A stretch of DNA of 64,000 nt from Cupriavidus pinatubonensis (GTDB lineage Bacteria > Pseudomonadota > Gammaproteobacteria > Burkholderiales > Burkholderiaceae). A program made the position numbers and the translations under genes. How positions within the stretch are numbered: the first letter of the stretch is position 1; every line of letters starts with the position of its first letter. Location: assembly GCF_019602855.1 (NCBI RefSeq), contig NZ_CP080767.1:2666001-2730000 (forward strand). The letters run 5' to 3'. Below the pieces are notes generated by a model, which was not told the origin of the DNA, ran no database searches, and saw nothing but the letters and a program-made list of their open reading frames with translations. Positions 1 to 9,152 of this stretch are shown one piece after another.

Positions 1-872
<872 letters not shown>

Positions 873-933
873 GGGGGGAAGCCTCAGGAAGTCGAAGCCC
901 GGATGAAAGCCCGCGCCGAAGCCCGATAGCGGA

Positions 934-967
934 CCATCCCGCGGCCCCTTGTGGAGGCGCGGGATGG
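934..967. other. Intercistronic stem-loop between livJ and livH
   Basis: Perfect 10-bp inverted repeat (934-943 and 958-967) with a 14-nt loop, located in the livJ-livH gap. There is no U-tract, so it is not a complete intrinsic terminator. Such hairpins behind binding-protein genes commonly protect the upstream mRNA or reduce read-through, giving more binding protein than permease. The inverted repeat is seen; the role is inferred. Confidence 0.6.
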
Positions 968-987
968 CTACGAAGGAAAGGCCGGGA

Positions 988-2103
988 TCAGTTGGCGGCG
1001 GTCTTGCTGGCGTCCTTGTGCCAGGTGTAGACCACGAACTTGAAGGACTTCAGGTCGCCCTTGTCGTCGTACTCGACCTTGCCGATCGGGGTCTGGAAGG
1101 CGTTCTTGTGCATGTACGCCGCGACCTTGGTCGGATCGGTGCTCTTGGCGCCGGCGATGGCGTCGCCGAGGATCTTGACGGCGGCGTAGGACGGCATCTG
1201 GAACGGGCCGTTGGCATCACGCTTCTTGTCGGCGAACGCCTTCACCAGGCCTGCGTTGGCAGGGTCGGCCGAGAAGTCGGCCGGCAGCGTCACCAGCATG
1301 CCTTCGGAAGCCGGGCCCGCAATCGCGGTGACGTCCTTGTTGCCCACGCCCTCGGGGCCCATGAACGTGGCCTTCACGCCCTGCTCGCGCGCCTGGCGCA
1401 TCAGCAGGCCCATTTCCGGGTGGTAACCGCCGAAGTAGACGAAATCCACGCCCTGCGACTTCAGCTTCGTGATCACGGCGGAGTAATCCGAATCGCCGGC
1501 GTTGATGCCTTCAAACAGCGCCACCGGGATCTTGGCGGCTTCCAGGTCCCTCTTCACCGAGGTAGCGATGCCCTGGCCGTAGGACTGCTTGTCGTGCAGC
1601 ACGGCGACCTTCTTCGGCTTGACCTTGCTGATGATGTACTGGGCGGCAGCCGGGCCCTGCTGGTCATCGCGGCCGATGGTGCGGAAGATGAACTTGCGCT
1701 TTTTCGCTTCGGTCAGTTGCGGTGCGGTGGCCGACGGCGTGACCATCACAATGCCTTCGTTCTCGTAGATATCCGAAGCCGGGATGGTCGAGCCCGAGCA
1801 CACATGGCCAATGACGTACTTAATGCCCTGGCTGACGATCTTGTTGGCCACGGCCACGGCCTGCTTCGGCTCGCAGGCATCATCCATCATCACCGCCTCG
1901 AACTTGTTGCCGCCGGCACCACCGGCTGCGTTGATCTGTTCAATGGCGGTCAGCGCACCGGCCTTGACCATATCGCCATACTGCGCCACGGCGCCGCTCA
2001 TCGGGCCGGCAATAGCGATCTTCACGGTTTCGGCGTTGGCGGCAGCGCCAAGGGTGGCCAGCACGGCGGCCAACGAAATGGACGTAAGGCGGGAAAGCGT
2101 CAT
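988..2103 (-). CDS. livJ: Branched-chain amino acid ABC transporter substrate-binding protein
   Basis: Periplasmic type I solute-binding protein (Leu/Ile/Val-binding family) that delivers amino acids to LivHM. With the start at 2103 it is 371 residues. A signal peptide (MTLSRLTSISLAAVLATLG, cleaved near ANA-ET) precedes 'VKIAIAGPMSGAVAQYGD', the classic LivJ start. The family motifs 'VIGHVCSGSTIPASD', 'TVGRDDQQG'-like 'TIGRDDQQGPAA' and 'FVYFGGYHPEMG' follow. The frame extends 16 codons further upstream, but GAGGAG lies 8 nt before 2103 and the signal peptide starts there, so 2103 is preferred. It is the first gene of the operon with livH. Confidence 0.95.
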   Translation of the reverse strand: MTLSRLTSISLAAVLATLGAAANAETVKIAIAGPMSGAVAQYGDMVKAGALTAIEQINAAGGAGGNKFEAVMMDDACEPKQAVAVANKIVSQGIKYVIGHVCSGSTIPASDIYENEGIVMVTPSATAPQLTEAKKRKFIFRTIGRDDQQGPAAAQYIISKVKPKKVAVLHDKQSYGQGIATSVKRDLEAAKIPVALFEGINAGDSDYSAVITKLKSQGVDFVYFGGYHPEMGLLMRQAREQGVKATFMGPEGVGNKDVTAIAGPASEGMLVTLPADFSADPANAGLVKAFADKKRDANGPFQMPSYAAVKILGDAIAGAKSTDPTKVAAYMHKNAFQTPIGKVEYDDKGDLKSFKFVVYTWHKDASKTAAN

Positions 2104-2566
2104 CAGGAGCTCCTCGATTGGTATTGTGGTCATACGGGCAAGAGACGGCATGACCTGCGCAATCGAACTACACCCCGCGGACGACAGAGAAACCAGGTCC
2201 GAGACGCGGAAGACGGGTCCGGCAAGAAGACAGCGAATGCGGGGCCCGGCATGTGTCAGCCCCCGGAAGGATCAGGGGAGCATGGTTCGGAAAGACAACG
2301 TTTGATGCGTTCTCTATTGCGCAAGCGCTGTCGCCTGCCCCGCTTGCCGCACGGCTTGCCGGAAGGGTGACCCGGCTGCCATCGGCAGAGCAGCCCGCAT
2401 TATAGGGTCAAATTCCCTGCCGGATACGAAAATCGCACAACAAATGCGGAACCCGTTTGGTCGATCGCGACACAATTCACCACAAATTGCGCTTCTGACC
2501 ACTCGAGGTGCAACTTCCTGCTACTGCGATCGCTGCATCGCACAAGACGCGTGACGCCGGAAAGAC
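2104..2566. other. livJ leader and gltA downstream spacer
   Basis: No gene is visible here. On the minus strand a perfect TATAAT hexamer (2399-2404) lies in the only A/T-rich patch of the spacer and could be the -10 of the livJ promoter. No good -35 is found 16-18 nt upstream of it. If it is used, livJ has an untranslated leader of nearly 290 nt. No known riboswitch fold was recognised. Confidence 0.35.
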
Positions 2567-2592
2567 AAACGCCCCGGCGAGCCGGGGCGTTT
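2567..2592 (-). terminator. Intrinsic terminator of the sdh-gltA operon
   Basis: Perfect stem of 12 bp (AAACGCCCCGGC / GCCGGGGCGTTT) with a 2-nt gap at the tip, 38 bp after the gltA stop codon. On the minus strand it is followed by the T-rich run GTCTTT. It is placed correctly to end transcription of sdhCDAB-sdhE-gltA. Confidence 0.8.
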
Positions 2593-2630
2593 GGGATTGC
2601 TGCGGTGCGCAGCCAGAGCGATTCCCGCGC

Positions 2631-3932
2631 TTAGCGCTTGGAAATGTCCGGCACGTCGCGCGAAGCGGCGCCGTTGAACAGCTGGCGCGGACGGCCGATC
2701 TTGTATTCCGGATCGGTGATCATCTCTTCCCACTGCGAGATCCAGCCCGGGGTACGAGCCAGCGCGAAGATGCAGGTGAACAGCGACGTCGGGATACCCA
2801 GCGCGCGCTGGACGATGCCCGAGTAGAAGTCGACGTTCGGGTACAGCTTGCGGCTGACGAAGTATTCGTCTTCCAGCGCGATCTTTTCCAGCTCCATGGC
2901 GAGCTTGAACAGCGGGTCGTTGTGCAGGCCCAGTTCGTTCAGCACTTCATGGCAGGTTTCGCGCATCAGCTTGGCGCGCGGATCGTAGTTCTTGTACACG
3001 CGGTGGCCAAAGCCCATCAGGCGCACGCCCGAGTTCTTGTCCTTGACCTGCTTGATGAACTCGCCGATGTTGTCGACGCTGCCGATCTCTTCCAGCATCT
3101 TCAGCGCGGCTTCGTTGGCGCCGCCGTGAGCCGGACCCCACAGGCAGGCCACGCCAGCGGCGATCGCTGCGAAGGGGTTCGTACCCGACGAACCGGCCAG
3201 ACGCACGGTCGAGGTCGAAGCGTTCTGCTCGTGGTCGGCGTGCAGGATGAAGATTCGGTCCAGCGCACGCTCCAGCACCGGGTTCACGGTGTACGGGGCG
3301 CACGGCGTGCCGAACAGCATGCGCAGGAAGTTGCCCGAGTAGGACAGGTCGTTCTGCGGGTAGATGTACGGCTGGCCGATGTTGTACTTGTACGCCATGG
3401 CGACCATGGTCGGCATCTTGGCGATCAGGCGGATGGCCGAGATCTCGCGCTGGTGCGGATCATCGATGTCCATCGCGTCGTGGTAGAACGCGCTCATGGC
3501 ACCGACCAGGCCGGTCAGCACGGCCATCGGGTGCGCATCGCGGCGGAAACCGCGCAGGAAGAACTGCAGCTGCTCGTGAACCATGGTGTGGTTCATGACG
3601 TGGCCGGTGAATTCTTCCTTCTGCTTGGCGTTGGGCAGTTCGCCCTTCAGCAACAGGTAGCAGGTTTCGAGGTGGTCGCACTTCTGCGCCAGTTGCTCGA
3701 TCGGGTAGCCGCGGTACAGCAGCTCGCCCTTGTCGCCGTCGATGTAGGTGATCTTCGAATTGCACGAAGCCGTCGACATGAAACCGGGGTCGTAGGTGAA
3801 CTTGCCGGTCTGGCCGTACAGCTTGCGAATGTCGATCACGTCCGGGCCTACGGTGCCCTTGTAGATCGGCAGCTCAACGCTGGGGGAACCATCGGAGAAC
3901 GATAGCGTGGCTTTCACATCGGACGGCGTCAT
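2631..3932 (-). CDS. gltA: Type II citrate synthase
   Basis: Condenses oxaloacetate and acetyl-CoA to citrate, the entry step of the TCA cycle. At 433 residues it has the usual length of hexameric, NADH-sensitive type II enzymes. Catalytic residues are recognisable as His269 ('GPAHGG'), His310 ('GFGHRVYKNYDPRA') and Asp368 ('NVDFYSG'); the oxaloacetate-binding 'HADHEQNAST' is at 231-240. It is the last gene of the sdhCDAB-sdhE-gltA run, 44 bp after sdhE, and is followed by a strong terminator. A second, PrpC-type citrate synthase lies at 11.3 kb. Confidence 0.98.
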   Translation of the reverse strand: MTPSDVKATLSFSDGSPSVELPIYKGTVGPDVIDIRKLYGQTGKFTYDPGFMSTASCNSKITYIDGDKGELLYRGYPIEQLAQKCDHLETCYLLLKGELPNAKQKEEFTGHVMNHTMVHEQLQFFLRGFRRDAHPMAVLTGLVGAMSAFYHDAMDIDDPHQREISAIRLIAKMPTMVAMAYKYNIGQPYIYPQNDLSYSGNFLRMLFGTPCAPYTVNPVLERALDRIFILHADHEQNASTSTVRLAGSSGTNPFAAIAAGVACLWGPAHGGANEAALKMLEEIGSVDNIGEFIKQVKDKNSGVRLMGFGHRVYKNYDPRAKLMRETCHEVLNELGLHNDPLFKLAMELEKIALEDEYFVSRKLYPNVDFYSGIVQRALGIPTSLFTCIFALARTPGWISQWEEMITDPEYKIGRPRQLFNGAASRDVPDISKR

Positions 3933-3976
3933 GTCGGATCCTTCAAATGCTGTGAATAATAATATTGACCAAATAC

Positions 3977-4264
3977 TCAGACCGAACGCAGCAGGCCAAT
4001 GATGCGCTGCATCGGGGGCGTGTCGAGCTCACCGTCTAGCTCCTTGCGGGCAAGGAGCAGGTCCATCAACTCGTTGTCGCTGAGCTCGAACAGCTCGCTC
4101 AGCGAAGCCACATCCTCATCGGACAGGCTCTCCTCGTAACGGTTGAAGAATCGCTCGACGATGATGTCGTTCTCCAGGAGGCCGCGACGCGCACGCCAGC
4201 GCAGGCGCGCACGCTTGTGCGGATCGGCCTGATGGGAGAAGGTGGTGGAGAGACTCTCGGTCAT
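3977..4264 (-). CDS. sdhE: Succinate dehydrogenase assembly factor SdhE (FAD assembly factor)
   Basis: Small cytoplasmic protein (95 aa, PF03937) needed for covalent FAD attachment to SdhA. The diagnostic RGxxE motif is present as 'RRGLLEND' at about residues 27-34, within the usual 'RARLRWRARRG...' helix. An acidic C-terminal half with 'LFELSDNELMDLLL' follows, as in other family members. It sits between sdhB and gltA, the standard arrangement in beta-proteobacteria, which supports the call. Confidence 0.95.
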   Translation of the reverse strand: MTESLSTTFSHQADPHKRARLRWRARRGLLENDIIVERFFNRYEESLSDEDVASLSELFELSDNELMDLLLARKELDGELDTPPMQRIIGLLRSV

Positions 4265-4357
4265 GGCTTCCTGCTTTCCGGCGCGCCCGCCTGATATAGC
4301 CGCTCAGGCTGACGCGCCGCTTACAACTACTGCTCTTTACTGCAAACCACCGTCGGA

Positions 4358-5059
4358 TCAGACCGCGCGGCGGACCATCAGCTCTTTGATCTTGCCGATG
4401 GCCTTGGTCGGGTTCAGACCCTTCGGGCACACGTCCACGCAGTTCATGATGCTGTGGCAACGGAACAGGCGGTACGGGTCGTTCAGGTTGTCCAGACGCT
4501 CACTGGTGGCCTGGTCGCGGCTGTCCGCGATGAAGCGGTATGCCTGCAGCAGACCGGCCGGGCCGACGAACTTGTCCGGGTTCCACCAGAACGACGGGCA
4601 CGACGTCGAGCAGCTCGCGCACAGAATGCACTCGTACAGGCCGTCGAGCTCGTCGCGCTCTTCCGGCGACTGCAGACGCTCTTTCTCGGGCGGCGGCTCG
4701 TCGTTGATCAGGAACGGCTTGATCGAGTTGTACTGCTTGAAGAAGTTCGTCATGTCGACGATCAGGTCGCGCACGACCGGCAGGCCGGGCAGCGGACGCA
4801 GCACGATACGGTCCGGCAGCTCGCGCATATTGGTCAGGCAGGCCAGGCCGTTCTTGCCGTTGATGTTCATCGCGTCCGAACCGCACACGCCTTCACGGCA
4901 CGAACGGCGGAACGAGATGGTCTCGTCCAGCTTCTTCAGCTTGACCAGCGCGTCCAGCAGCATGCGCTCGTGACCGTCGAGCTCGACCTCGTAGGTCTGC
5001 ATGCGCGGTGCCGCGTCCTTGTCCGGATCGTAGCGGTAGACTTCGAAAATACGCTTCAT
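4358..5059 (-). CDS. sdhB: Succinate dehydrogenase iron-sulfur subunit
   Basis: Electron-transfer subunit of complex II, carrying electrons from SdhA FAD to ubiquinone. The 233-aa protein has the [2Fe-2S] ligands Cys54, Cys59, Asp62 and Cys74 ('SCREGVCGSD...GLAC'); the Asp third ligand is also found in Escherichia coli SdhB. The C-terminal half has the [4Fe-4S] and [3Fe-4S] motifs 'CILCASCSTSCP' and 'CHSIMNCVDVCPKGLNP'. It is 34 bp downstream of sdhA. Confidence 0.98.
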   Translation of the reverse strand: MKRIFEVYRYDPDKDAAPRMQTYEVELDGHERMLLDALVKLKKLDETISFRRSCREGVCGSDAMNINGKNGLACLTNMRELPDRIVLRPLPGLPVVRDLIVDMTNFFKQYNSIKPFLINDEPPPEKERLQSPEERDELDGLYECILCASCSTSCPSFWWNPDKFVGPAGLLQAYRFIADSRDQATSERLDNLNDPYRLFRCHSIMNCVDVCPKGLNPTKAIGKIKELMVRRAV

Positions 5060-5093
5060 TTCTGTAGGTCCTGTTTTCTCTACGATGCGGTGC

Positions 5094-6872
5094 TCAGAAA
5101 GTACGGGCCTTCGGCGGAACGCTTTCCACCGTCAGCGGCTCCATCTTCACCGGCTTGTAGTCGAGGCGGTTGCCTTCGCTGTAGAACAGCGTGTGCTTGA
5201 GCCAGTTCTGGTCGTCGCGGTTCGGGAAATCGCTGTGGGCGTGCGCACCGCGCGATTCCTTGCGGGCAGCGGCCGAAATCATCGTTGCCTTGGCCACTTC
5301 CACCAGGTTGGCCACTTCCAGGGCTTCAACCAGCGCGGTGTTGAAGACCTTGGACTTGTCCTTCAGGTGGATGTTGTTGGCGCGCTCCGACACTTCCAGG
5401 ATGCGCTCAACGCCTTCGTCCATCAGCTTTTGCGTACGGAACACGCCGGCATGCGACTGCATGTTCTTGCGGATGTCGTTGGCGACGTCCTGCGTGTATT
5501 CGCCCGACGACGTGGCCTGCAGCTTGGCCAGGCGCGACATCGCGAGGTCCGCGGCATCGGCCGGCAGCGGCTTGTGTTCCTTCTGCTTCAGGTTCTGGGC
5601 GATGATGTGGTTGCCGGCGGCACGGCCGAACACCACCAGGTCCAGCAGCGAGTTGGTGCCCAGGCGGTTCGCGCCGTGGACCGACACGCACGAGCATTCG
5701 CCGATCGCGTAGAAACCGTTCAGCACCTCGTTCGGGTTACCGTTCTTCGGCACCACGACCTGGCCGTGGAAGTTCGTCGGAATGCCACCCATCTGATAGT
5801 GGATGGTCGGGACGACGGGAATCGGTTCCTTGATCGCGTCGACGTTGGCGAACTTCATGCCGATTTCGCGGATCGACGGCAGGCGCTTCATGATGGTCTC
5901 GGCACCGACGTGGGTCAGGTCGAGCAGCACGTAGTCGCCGTTCGGGCCGCAGCCGCGGCCTTCCTTGATTTCCTGGTCCATCGAGCGCGACACGAAGTCA
6001 CGCGGCGCCAGATCCTTCAGCGTCGGGGCATAGCGCTCCATGAAGCGCTCGCCGTCCTTGTTGCGCAGGATACCGCCTTCGCCGCGCACGCCTTCGGTGA
6101 TCAGCACGCCCGCGCCGGCCACGCCGGTCGGGTGGAACTGCCAGAACTCCATGTCTTCCAGCGGCACGCCAGCGCGAGCGGCCATGCCCAGACCGTCACC
6201 GGTATTGATGAAGGCGTTGGTCGACGCAGCGTAGATACGGCCGGCACCGCCCGTGGCGAACAGCGTGGTCTTGGCTTCGAGGATGTAGACCTCGCCGGTT
6301 TCCATTTCCAGCGCGGTCACGCCCAGCACGTCGCCGTCCTGGTCGCGGATCAGGTCCAGCGCCATCCATTCGACGAAGAAGTGGGTCTTGGCGCGCACAT
6401 TGCGCTGGTACAGCGTGTGCAGCAGTGCGTGGCCGGTACGGTCAGCCGCGGCGCAGGCGCGCTGCACGGGCTTTTCACCGTAATTGGCCGTATGGCCGCC
6501 GAACGGACGCTGGTAGATCGTGCCGTCCGGGTTACGGTCGAATGGCATGCCGAAGTGTTCGAGCTCGTACACGACCTTCGGGGCTTCACGGCACATGAAC
6601 TCGATGGCGTCCTGGTCGCCCAGCCAGTCGGAGCCCTTGATGGTGTCGTAGAAGTGATAGTGCCAGTTGTCTTCGCTCATGTTGCCGAGCGAAGCACCGA
6701 TGCCGCCCTGCGCCGCCACGGTGTGCGAGCGGGTCGGGAACACCTTGGACAGCACGGCCACGTTCAGGCCGGCTTCCGCGAGCTGGAGGGATGCGCGCAT
6801 CCCGGCGCCGCCAGCACCGACGATGACCACGTCAAAGCGGCGACGCGGCAATCCAGTCTTGACTGCGACCAT
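5094..6872 (-). CDS. sdhA: Succinate dehydrogenase flavoprotein subunit
   Basis: Catalytic subunit of complex II, oxidising succinate to fumarate on the cytoplasmic face. It is 592 aa, the usual length. The FAD-binding Rossmann motif 'VIVGAGGAGMRA' starts near residue 17, and the histidine that carries FAD covalently is His50 in 'RSHTVAAQGGIGA'. Substrate-site motifs 'FHPTGVAGAGVLITEGVRGEGG' (split here) and the C-terminal 'RKESRGAHAHSDFP' are present. Only 3 bp separate it from sdhD, so the two are co-transcribed. Confidence 0.98.
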   Translation of the reverse strand: MVAVKTGLPRRRFDVVIVGAGGAGMRASLQLAEAGLNVAVLSKVFPTRSHTVAAQGGIGASLGNMSEDNWHYHFYDTIKGSDWLGDQDAIEFMCREAPKVVYELEHFGMPFDRNPDGTIYQRPFGGHTANYGEKPVQRACAAADRTGHALLHTLYQRNVRAKTHFFVEWMALDLIRDQDGDVLGVTALEMETGEVYILEAKTTLFATGGAGRIYAASTNAFINTGDGLGMAARAGVPLEDMEFWQFHPTGVAGAGVLITEGVRGEGGILRNKDGERFMERYAPTLKDLAPRDFVSRSMDQEIKEGRGCGPNGDYVLLDLTHVGAETIMKRLPSIREIGMKFANVDAIKEPIPVVPTIHYQMGGIPTNFHGQVVVPKNGNPNEVLNGFYAIGECSCVSVHGANRLGTNSLLDLVVFGRAAGNHIIAQNLKQKEHKPLPADAADLAMSRLAKLQATSSGEYTQDVANDIRKNMQSHAGVFRTQKLMDEGVERILEVSERANNIHLKDKSKVFNTALVEALEVANLVEVAKATMISAAARKESRGAHAHSDFPNRDDQNWLKHTLFYSEGNRLDYKPVKMEPLTVESVPPKARTF

Positions 6873-6875
6873 TTA

Positions 6876-7241
6876 TTACACCCTCCAGAGAATCTGAGCA
6901 GCGTAGCCCGCACAACCGACGAGCCACAGAATCGTAAGAACTTGCAGCACGAGGCGCACGGCCATCGGCTTCACATAGTCCATCCAGATGTCACGTACGC
7001 CGATCCAGGCGTGATACAGCAGCGACAGGATGGTCAGGAACGTGATGATCTTCATCCACTGGTTGGAGAAGAGCCCTGCCCACGCTTCGTACGAAGCGCC
7101 GTTCGACAGCAGGAAGGCAATAGCCAGGATCACGGTGAACACCACCATGATCACAGCCGTGACGCGTTGCGCGAGCCAGTCTTTCAGGCCGTAGTGGGCA
7201 CCGACGACAAGACGCTTGGGACCGATATTATTGTTTGCCAC
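6876..7241 (-). CDS. sdhD: Succinate dehydrogenase hydrophobic membrane anchor subunit SdhD
   Basis: Integral membrane anchor of complex II, 121 aa with three predicted transmembrane helices. 'GLKDWLAQRVTAV' near the N-terminus contains the conserved S/A-x-R region near the quinone site. 'YHAWIGVRDIWMDYVKP' contains the haem-facing histidine and the conserved Asp. It lies between sdhC (11 bp away) and sdhA (3 bp). Confidence 0.95.
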   Translation of the reverse strand: MANNNIGPKRLVVGAHYGLKDWLAQRVTAVIMVVFTVILAIAFLLSNGASYEAWAGLFSNQWMKIITFLTILSLLYHAWIGVRDIWMDYVKPMAVRLVLQVLTILWLVGCAGYAAQILWRV

Positions 7242-7252
7242 CTTGATTCTCC

Positions 7253-7663
7253 TCAGAACAGGCCGAACAGCTTCAGGCCGAAAATCAGGGTAAGCAGCAG
7301 GCTGACAACCAGCACGCTGATGGCAGACTTAGCCGAAGCGGGCTTGGAAACGCCGACGTGCACGTCCAGCAGCAGGAAGCGGATACCAGCGCAGAAGTGA
7401 TGCAGATAACCCCAGATCAGGGCCAGCACAACCAGCTTGACGAAGCCACCGGACAACAGGGCCGAGAACTTTGCGAAGCTCAGTTCGGAGGTAATGCTCT
7501 GCTCAAACAGGTACAGAACAAAGGGAAGAAGAAGGAACATCATTGCGCCGCTCACGCGATGCAGGATGGACACCTTGCCGGCCCAGGGCAACCGGTATTT
7601 CGCGATCTGCGAGATACCGATATTCCGGAACTCCGGCCTGGCTTTGTTGACGGCTTCAGCCAT
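7253..7663 (-). CDS. sdhC: Succinate dehydrogenase cytochrome b556 subunit SdhC
   Basis: Membrane anchor and haem b subunit of complex II. With the start at 7663 it is 136 aa and begins MAEAVNKARPEFRNIG. The family motif 'SILHRVSGAMMF' (quinone-site Ser/Arg) and the haem-ligand region 'YLHHFCAGIRFLLLD' are present, with three membrane helices. The frame is open for 38 more codons upstream, but those residues are atypical; GGGG lies 8 nt before 7663, so that ATG is chosen. First gene of the sdh-gltA operon. Confidence 0.94.
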   Translation of the reverse strand: MAEAVNKARPEFRNIGISQIAKYRLPWAGKVSILHRVSGAMMFLLLPFVLYLFEQSITSELSFAKFSALLSGGFVKLVVLALIWGYLHHFCAGIRFLLLDVHVGVSKPASAKSAISVLVVSLLLTLIFGLKLFGLF

Positions 7664-7746
7664 GCGAGACCCCATTTTGCGGTAAACAAAAAACGAAACT
7701 GCCATTGCCCTGCATGCAAAAGAATGCATTGGGGCAAATCCATGAG

Positions 7747-7752
7747 ATTTTA
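7747..7752 (-). promoter_or_regulatory. Possible -10 element of the sdhC promoter
   Basis: TAAAAT on the minus strand, 84 bp before the sdhC start, inside the A/T-richest part of the 247-bp spacer between gntR and sdhC. A weak TTGGTG lies 19 nt upstream. No copy of the palindrome found before mdh was seen here. Confidence 0.3.
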
Positions 7753-7887
7753 GCGCCTTTGTTGCGCGCCGCACCAATAATTTTCAGCTATCAGGCCCGG
7801 ACAGCCGGCGCGCGACAATCGCACACGGCGCGTCGCGATGCGCCAAATCCACCCCTGCCACGCAACAGCTACCGCGATCATGACAAT

Positions 7888-7909
7888 TGCCGCAATAATC
7901 CCGGCGGCA
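7888..7909. other. Stem-loop immediately after the GntR regulator gene
   Basis: Six-bp inverted repeat (TGCCGC / GCGGCA) with a 10-nt loop, 1 bp after the gntR stop codon on the minus strand. There is no clear U-tract. It may slow read-through into sdhC, but as a terminator it is weak. Confidence 0.3.
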
Positions 7910-7910
7910 T

Positions 7911-8774
7911 TCAGCTCAGGTCGTTCTGGTAATAGTGGCGCGTCGTCACATACAGGCCGCGCCGCACTTCGACCGGACGGTCGCCATACGTGTACGACAC
8001 ACGCTCGACTGACAGCAGCGGTGACCCGACCGGGACGGAAAGCAGGGCGGCCGCCGTCTCGTCGGCAGCCACCGCGCGAATCTTCTCAGAGGCCCGAATC
8101 ATGCGGGTACCGAATTCGGCCTCGAACAATGCGTACATGGGGCCCTTCCACTCAGTCAGCTTCTCTGCCGTGAGCCCCTTGAAGTTGGCGCCGAGCAGCC
8201 AGATCTCGTCCAGCACGGTCGACTCGCCCGAAAATGTCAGCACGCGGCGAATCTGCACGACGCTGTCGCCGGTGCGGATATCGAGCAGCCGAGCGATCTC
8301 GGCGGGCGCGCGCAGCCGCTTGCATTCGAGCACGTGGCTGGCGCCATAATGCGGTTCGCCTTCGTCCGGCACCAGCCGCAGGAAGCGGAACTTGACCACG
8401 TCTTCGTGGTGGGTGGTGACGAAGGTACCCTTGCCTTGCCGCCGCGCCACCAGGTTTTCGGCCGCCAGTTCATCGATGGCCTTGCGCACGGTGCCCTGGC
8501 TGACCTTGTAGCGCGATGCCAGCTCCATTTCGCTGGGTATCATGTCACCCGGTTTCCACTCGCCCGATTGCAGGCTGCGCGTGATCAGGGCCTTGATCTG
8601 CTGGTAAAGCGGACTGAAAGTCGGCGACGGCACGGCGTGGACAGCGGTGGAAGGCGGCTGCTGGGAAGACGATGAGGAAGACGACGGCTGCGCCCCGGCG
8701 CCGGAGGTGGCGGCGGCAGAATCCTGCGCTCCGGGTAGGGCAGCGCCGGTCAGGGACGTAGGCAGGGAGGACAT
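7911..8774 (-). CDS. GntR family (HutC/UTRA subfamily) transcriptional regulator, probable TCA regulator
   Basis: 287-aa repressor or activator. A low-complexity Ser/Ala/Gln-rich tail of about 50 residues precedes the winged-helix domain (about 54-122, 'PLYQQIKALITRSLQSGEW', 'SQGTVRKAIDELAAENLV', 'RRQGKGTFV'). The ligand-binding UTRA domain fills about 130-285. It sits between sdhC and the divergent mdh, a conserved neighbourhood in Cupriavidus and Burkholderia, so it probably controls TCA genes in response to a small carboxylate. The effector is not visible from sequence. The tail could mean that translation starts later. Confidence 0.88.
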   Translation of the reverse strand: MSSLPTSLTGAALPGAQDSAAATSGAGAQPSSSSSSSQQPPSTAVHAVPSPTFSPLYQQIKALITRSLQSGEWKPGDMIPSEMELASRYKVSQGTVRKAIDELAAENLVARRQGKGTFVTTHHEDVVKFRFLRLVPDEGEPHYGASHVLECKRLRAPAEIARLLDIRTGDSVVQIRRVLTFSGESTVLDEIWLLGANFKGLTAEKLTEWKGPMYALFEAEFGTRMIRASEKIRAVAADETAAALLSVPVGSPLLSVERVSYTYGDRPVEVRRGLYVTTRHYYQNDLS

Positions 8775-8814
8775 AGCCGGATTTCACCACAAAACGGCGA
8801 AGCCCGTCCAGCCT

Positions 8815-8848
8815 GACGTTAAACGTCTTATGTCTTATATAAGACATA
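8815..8848. promoter_or_regulatory. GntR-type operator: 20-bp perfect palindrome plus adjacent dyad
   Basis: Positions 8829-8848 form a perfect 20-bp palindrome (TATGTCTTAT and its complement). Its core, GTCTTATATAAGAC, has the size and symmetry of HutC/GntR operators. Directly beside it is a second dyad, GACGT-TAA-ACGTC (8815-8827). Both lie 41-74 bp from the gntR start and 5 bp or more upstream of the mdh -35 box, so one protein could control both genes. Confidence 0.7.
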
Positions 8849-8852
8849 TGAA

Positions 8853-8882
8853 TTGACATGAGGGGGAGCCCCGGCCTACACT
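8853..8882 (+). promoter_or_regulatory. mdh promoter
   Basis: Consensus -35 TTGACA (8853-8858), 18-bp spacer, -10 TACACT (8877-8882). It faces mdh and follows the 20-bp palindrome by 4 bp. It implies an untranslated leader of about 260 nt, which contains no further gene. Confidence 0.6.
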
Positions 8883-9152
8883 CGCGCTGGTCCACGCCAG
8901 CGGCGCGCGTGACACAGACATGACAGCCGCTCAATCTGGCTAATGCGCCCCGCTTCGCAGTAGACTTACGCTTCGTTGCTTCACCATGACCCGTTGTGGC
9001 TACCCTCACCGGTTCCCCCAGTGGCTTTGCCACCTGGTTCCGGCAGAGTGCCGCTCCCCGCTGTGGCGACAACCAGCACGTGGTGACGAGCCTCCCCCTA
9101 CGCGGCACGCCACCCACCGGTTTCCCCCATCTATTCGTTTGGAGATTTACTC

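Noticed and set aside
2508..3905. Plus-strand open frame opposite gltA
   Set aside because: Antisense shadow of citrate synthase.
5085..7400. Long plus-strand open frame across sdhA, sdhD and part of sdhC
   Set aside because: Runs antisense through three conserved genes and their junctions; no recognisable protein.
8647..8856. Short plus-strand frame opposite the N-terminus of the GntR gene
   Set aside because: Covers the operator palindrome and reads antisense to the Ser/Gln-rich tail; no ribosome site.
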